Shown here in pieces: positions 26,439-28,052 of a stretch of 28,052 nt of DNA. Source of the DNA: Gracilaria gracilis (Eukaryota; Rhodophyta; Florideophyceae; Gracilariales; Gracilariaceae); contig JARGSG010000155.1 of the NCBI GenBank assembly GCA_030374805.1, positions 1 through 28,052 on the forward strand, read 5' to 3'. Both the position numbers and the translations under genes were made by a program. Under the pieces are notes generated by a model. That model had not been told where the DNA came from. It searched no databases and was given only the letters and a program-made list of their open reading frames with translations. Position 1 is the stretch's first letter. Each line of letters begins with the position of its first letter.

Positions 26439-27423
26439 ACTGTCCCGATCGCCTTCCATAGTTCGTGCCACCACAACACCATGACGCCTATCACCCGCCG
26501 CCCAGCCCCCGTGCCATTCCCTACACTCTGCACACCCCGCTGCACACTGTCTCAGGGCTAAAGCGGCGCCAAGCAATGCAACACTGGCAGCCGTGGCTGC
26601 TCTCCCTCGTCGTTCTATCGCTGTTTCCCCGGCTCCACCAGTTGTTCTGCCCCACATTTTGCGGTGTGCAGCACCGCTTTCGACGCGCGTACGCCACACA
26701 TTTTCAACACCGTTAGCTGCCCATAGGCATTGCTGCCTCCGCCCGGAAAATACAGCCTCCGCAGCGCTAGAGCGCCGCAACAGTAGCAGTGTTATTGCGC
26801 AAGCACCACCTTGGCCTATGCACTCACCGGCTTTCCTCCACCGCAATTGCCGCTACTGAAGCAACAACACCAGCCTTCTGTTGAGCCACCGTGTGAATCA
26901 CAGGCCTGCAACGACCACAACACCACATCTCCCGTCGTGGCAAATCGGGAGCCAAACCCGCCTGGCACCAGCCAGCACGGCCACCTGGAGTCAGCTCCAG
27001 TATGCCAGCAATCCTATCATTCCAGCCGATCCACCGTTACCCTGACTGCCTCTTCTGCCCCCCCCTTAACAAGCTCACCACAATTAGCTGCGATCATTGG
27101 CCTTTTTCAACCACCACTACTCCTGTCGTACCACCACTACTCCTGGTGCACCATCACCGCTCTCTACCATGGCGTCTCCGAGCTCCGCTAAAGTGTCTAC
27201 AATGCGACCGCCGTCTCCACTACCGGATCTTTTTTCCTTGCCTCCACGCCCGGTCTTTCAAATCGAATGCCGTTTGCGATTTCCAACAGCTGTTTCTTCC
27301 CGCCCTCGCTGGATACGCGTCGCGACCGCTGCTCTCAAGTTCATCGTGTCTCACAGCTTCTTCGCTGCCTTTGACATATGTTTCCCAACACTGGCGTTCA
27401 AGCAGAGTCGGCGTCTCGTCACA
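26439..27423. other. CT/CCA-rich region, no supported gene
   Basis: Plus-strand frames are Pro/His/Ser/Gln-rich (for example 26811-27191) and reflect base composition; CCACCACTACTCCTG is repeated near 27113 and 27131. No ATG-start frame has a recognisable domain. It could be the continuation of a low-complexity protein or an untranslated region. Confidence 0.35.
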
Positions 27424-28052
27424 TTAACAGCGACACTCATGTAGAATTGGCCATACGATCTCTCCATCACTGTCTGCGCTCTCTGACATAATTCTAAACA
27501 CATACTTAATTGGAGATCTGGAACGGGGCGTCAAACAGGAAGGAATCTCAAATGACAGACAGGATGACCCAAAGTGTTTACTGGAGGAACGTTGTGTGCT
27601 TAGAATCAAATGTTCTTGGTGTTTCTCTCGCAGATAGATTACGAATTACCGATATATTGTACTTCTGCAATGGAGAAATGACAGAATTCCAAACGACATT
27701 AAGCTGCGCGTTGTCAGCGGTGCCGTGTGAAAGTGCGTGCAAATGATCGTGAGCCCAGCTCAGTAGCTCTCTATCACGTTCTACTCCTTTTTGGACTTCT
27801 GAAATATCGATTTCTGTAGAATCTGCGTTTTGGAAGAAGGACAAAGGCGGTCGGTTGGAAAAGTATAGGGAAGTCTTGCGACAACACTGGAGACTCCAAA
27901 GGATCATGGAAATTCTCACCCTGGAAACGGGGGATAAATTGTCTCGCTGTCTTTCAAAAGTAAGAAACGGTGGACGACGATAGCGCATATGTCACGATAC
28001 TCAGGGCATGGATCTTTCTCGACAAGGTGCTTGCAAAATAAAAATCGTGATC
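27424..28052 (-). pseudogene. Hypothetical gene remnant at the right edge
   Basis: On the minus strand, coding-like segments lie in different frames. The first enters at 28052 (CKHLVEKDPCPEYRDICAIVVHRFLLLKD, ending at a TGA near 27920). The second is GENFHDPLESPVLSQDF to about 27780. The third is EVQKGVERDRELLSWAHDHLHALSHGT, ending at 27578, and a fourth (YVFRIMSESADSDG) ends at 27424. Together they look like one protein with frameshifts, or exons whose splice sites I cannot fix. No family is recognised. The gene continues beyond the window. Confidence 0.35.

Noticed and set aside
26021..26545. Minus-strand S/P-rich frame across the minisatellite
   Set aside because: The 30-base repeat keeps all frames open, so the frame is not evidence of coding.
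1..28052. tRNA or rRNA genes
   Set aside because: I looked for T-arm strings (GGTTCRA) with matching acceptor stems and for conserved rRNA segments and found none that hold up by eye.

Overview
The window is eukaryotic and rich in transposable elements. The signs are ATG-start genes separated by long non-coding stretches, a long terminal repeat with its own TATA box and poly(A) signal, a Penelope-type reverse transcriptase, SUMO-protease-like (C48) chemistry, and plant/algal-type telomere-like repeats (TTTAGGGG / CCCCTAAA). Base composition is close to balanced. I cannot place the species; an alga or other protist is the best guess, and that is inference. Nearly every recognisable gene is broken by stops or frameshifts, so the window reads as a mobile-element graveyard, possibly subtelomeric. 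Many long antisense frames are mirrors of these genes and are omitted.

Left part (1-7510). The window opens inside a minus-strand ParB-like gene (copy 1, 1-751). After a GT-rich spacer comes a divergent plus-strand gene of unknown family with an acidic tail (copy 1, 1890-3533), broken by at least six frameshifts. Next are a 78-bp fold-back (3748-3825), a palindromic repeat family (4136-4475) and telomere-like repeats (4476-4532). A minus-strand Penelope-like reverse transcriptase relic follows (about 4533-6846), itself followed by telomere-like sequence that decays into a TTAG-rich tract to about 7510.

Middle (7511-13599). A GC-rich spacer leads to a long broken plus-strand gene (8316-11535) whose last third looks like a tyrosine recombinase and which ends in a D/E tail. 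About 2 kb without a convincing gene follow, including a 23-G run.

Right-centre (13600-20060). Copy 2 of the divergent pair is more complete. A minus-strand ParB-like domain (15802-16593) is in the same frame as a C48/Ulp1-like cysteine protease with a long C-terminal extension (13600-15801). The divergent plus-strand gene is at 18038-19824. The spacer between them carries three near-identical inverted-repeat sites. The two copies match at roughly two-thirds of residues in the ParB-like part, are in the same orientation and lie about 16 kb apart. They look like two old insertions of one element family. A ParB-like/Ulp1 protein plus a divergent acidic protein, possibly mobilised by a tyrosine recombinase, is the best candidate here for an undescribed system.

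Right part (20061-28052). Another copy of the palindromic repeat is followed by a minus-strand 2-oxoglutarate/Fe(II) dioxygenase-like gene (21927-22557), cut at its 5' end by the same telomere-like motif that caps the reverse transcriptase. Then come a diverged tandem repeat, a 377-bp LTR with a primer-binding-like site, a possible second retroelement leader, a coiled-coil protein ORF (25281-26438) ending in a 30-bp minisatellite, a CT-rich region, and a broken hypothetical gene at the right edge.
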